From: Candidatus Leptovillus gracilis
GTDB lineage: Bacteria > Chloroflexota > Anaerolineae > Promineifilales > Promineifilaceae
Length of the DNA stretch: 64,000 bases
Assembly: GCA_016716065.1 (NCBI GenBank)
Contig: JADJXA010000025.1
Location: 1 to 64,000 of the forward strand
Direction of reading: 5' to 3'
Position numbers and translations under genes: made by a program. Under the pieces are notes generated by a model, which saw only the letters and a program-made list of their open reading frames with translations, did not search any database and was not told the DNA's origin. Positions 63,103 through 64,000 of this stretch are shown here, piece after piece. The first letter of the stretch is position 1. Every line of letters starts with the position of its first letter.

Positions 63103-64000
63103 ATGATTGAACTGCAATCTGTTTTTTACATTGACAAATTGACAGGAACCTTTGCTGACGAACTGCTAGGGGCTGGGTTTATCCTCGTTTTGCAAGAATT
63201 GTACTTTCAGCAGGGCGTCAAGCCTGTTATTACTCAACTTGACACGGGGTACAGCTACGCCATTGAATGCGATCCACCGCTGGATTTGGGGCGTGTACAA
63301 ATGGATACACGGCCGTTTTACCCTGCTCCTGTCATCCAAACCACGAAAAATCAGGCTGGTTTGCCGGAGTTGCCGCCAATGTCCTTTGTCAGCTATGAAG
63401 GCGAGAAGGAAAAACGTAACCAGTACATCGAAGCCTATAAGGGTTTGGACAAAACGGCCAAGCGTGCCGACATAATTGGCGAAGCGCACCCCGCTTTAGC
63501 AAGCCTTCCCCCTGCGCCCCATGCTGATTGGGACATCTTCCGCATGATTAACCCTGCCGCCCTTATTGGCTACAATGGCTTGATGACCCAATGGTATGCG
63601 GTAGGCGCAGCCGGATTGACGGGCACGGTTGCCCATCTTCTTTGCCAGATGTTTCATCAATCGCCCAATGACGTAGCCACGGCGCGATCCACCTGGCAAA
63701 ACGTGGCAAAGGCCAATGGTTGGAAGCAAATTGACGCCACCGCCAGCCAGTTTTACAACCCATCGCAAGGCAAAGGCGTTAATCGCCCTCAGCCGGATGG
63801 CGTTGGCCTGGGCAACCTGGACAACTTTTGGTTGTTGGAATGGCTTAAGGCGCTTGGCCTGTATGAAATCGGTTTTACGCGCACCCTGAAAGGAGTAGGT
63901 GATCGCAAAACGTATGTGCCGGTTTACGGCCGTATGACGCCTACCTTCGCCCGCTCCGTTCAAAGCGAGTTTCGTAATCGGATGCGTTTTGACGAAACGG
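63103..64000 (+). CDS. Cas8-like large-subunit candidate, partial
   Basis: An open frame of 299 codons from ATG 63103 to the window edge, after AGAGGCGC. Begins MIELQSVFYIDKLTGTFADE; later PAALIGYNGLMTQWYAVGAA and LGNLDNFWLLEWLKALGLYE. Position directly after cas3 in a type I locus, and the N-terminal pattern of a helical, Gly-containing start followed by strands, suggest the large Cascade subunit. I do not recognise a named Cas8 family. The 3' end is outside the window. Confidence 0.5.
   Translation, partial: MIELQSVFYIDKLTGTFADELLGAGFILVLQELYFQQGVKPVITQLDTGYSYAIECDPPLDLGRVQMDTRPFYPAPVIQTTKNQAGLPELPPMSFVSYEGEKEKRNQYIEAYKGLDKTAKRADIIGEAHPALASLPPAPHADWDIFRMINPAALIGYNGLMTQWYAVGAAGLTGTVAHLLCQMFHQSPNDVATARSTWQNVAKANGWKQIDATASQFYNPSQGKGVNRPQPDGVGLGNLDNFWLLEWLKALGLYEIGFTRTLKGVGDRKTYVPVYGRMTPTFARSVQSEFRNRMRFDET

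Overview
The window looks like accessory DNA of a Chloroflexota bacterium (Anaerolineae/Caldilineae-like). This is inferred from the mix of families: a bacterial PHAX-domain protein, an SpoVS-like protein, secreted PPC and beta-propeller proteins with C-terminal YLP-type tails, PspC and an aspartyl-protease-like gene. It also fits a strongly iterated ACGGCCGT palindrome and spacers packed with heptanucleotide repeats. No rRNA, tRNA or CRISPR array was seen.

Layout. (1) 1-17.9 kb, minus strand: a type IV secretion/conjugation-like block. It holds a VirB4-like ATPase, PrgI/VirB3-like and TrbC/VirB2-like small membrane proteins, a VirB6-like polytopic protein, SSB, an M23 peptidase, a dead sortase-like protein and several secreted or lipid-anchored proteins. 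Several genes carry single-base frameshifts. (2) 18.3-23.6 kb: PspC, a PHAX-domain protein, a family A protein of unknown function (paralogue at 48.7-50.2 kb) and an ATPase_2/DUF234 protein with an operator-like promoter. (3) 23.8-37.4 kb, minus strand: the most interesting locus. Once three insertion sequences are removed it reads as a NarL-type response regulator, a 63-aa peptide ending in Cys-Trp-Gly, an isoprenyl-diphosphate-synthase-like enzyme, a multi-pass PDZ-containing histidine kinase of 789 aa and an ABC-2 exporter. This is the gene set of the Bacillus ComQXPA quorum-sensing system. Two near-identical palindromic sites containing a ComA-box-like core lie in the locus. The sensor is interrupted by an IS5-like and an IS21-like element, and the regulator by an IS1182-like element. 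(4) 38.0-44.4 kb: a second IS21-like copy, an antirepressor and its fragment, a ParA/ribbon-helix-helix partition pair with palindromic operators, and an SpoVS-like protein. (5) 44.6-48.5 kb: a 1303-aa secreted beta-propeller protein. (6) 48.7-54.5 kb: family A paralogue, a TACGAC iteron-like array, and a FtsK/TraG-like coupling ATPase with two small partners. (7) 54.8-56.6 kb: small regulators and a decayed UbiA gene. (8) 56.7-64 kb: a type I CRISPR-Cas locus with cas4-cas2-cas1 leftwards, and HTH, DUF4258, WYL, cas3 (C-terminal HD) and a Cas8-like gene rightwards, the last running off the edge.

How it fits together. Coupling protein, VirB4, ParA and a possible iteron origin suggest an integrated or plasmid-like mobile element (inference). 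Heptamer repeats occupy most spacers and have entered coding sequence in several places. Frameshifts are unusually common, often in homopolymers, and differ between the two IS21 copies. Part of the apparent decay could therefore be sequencing error, but the three IS insertions are exact, with target duplications.
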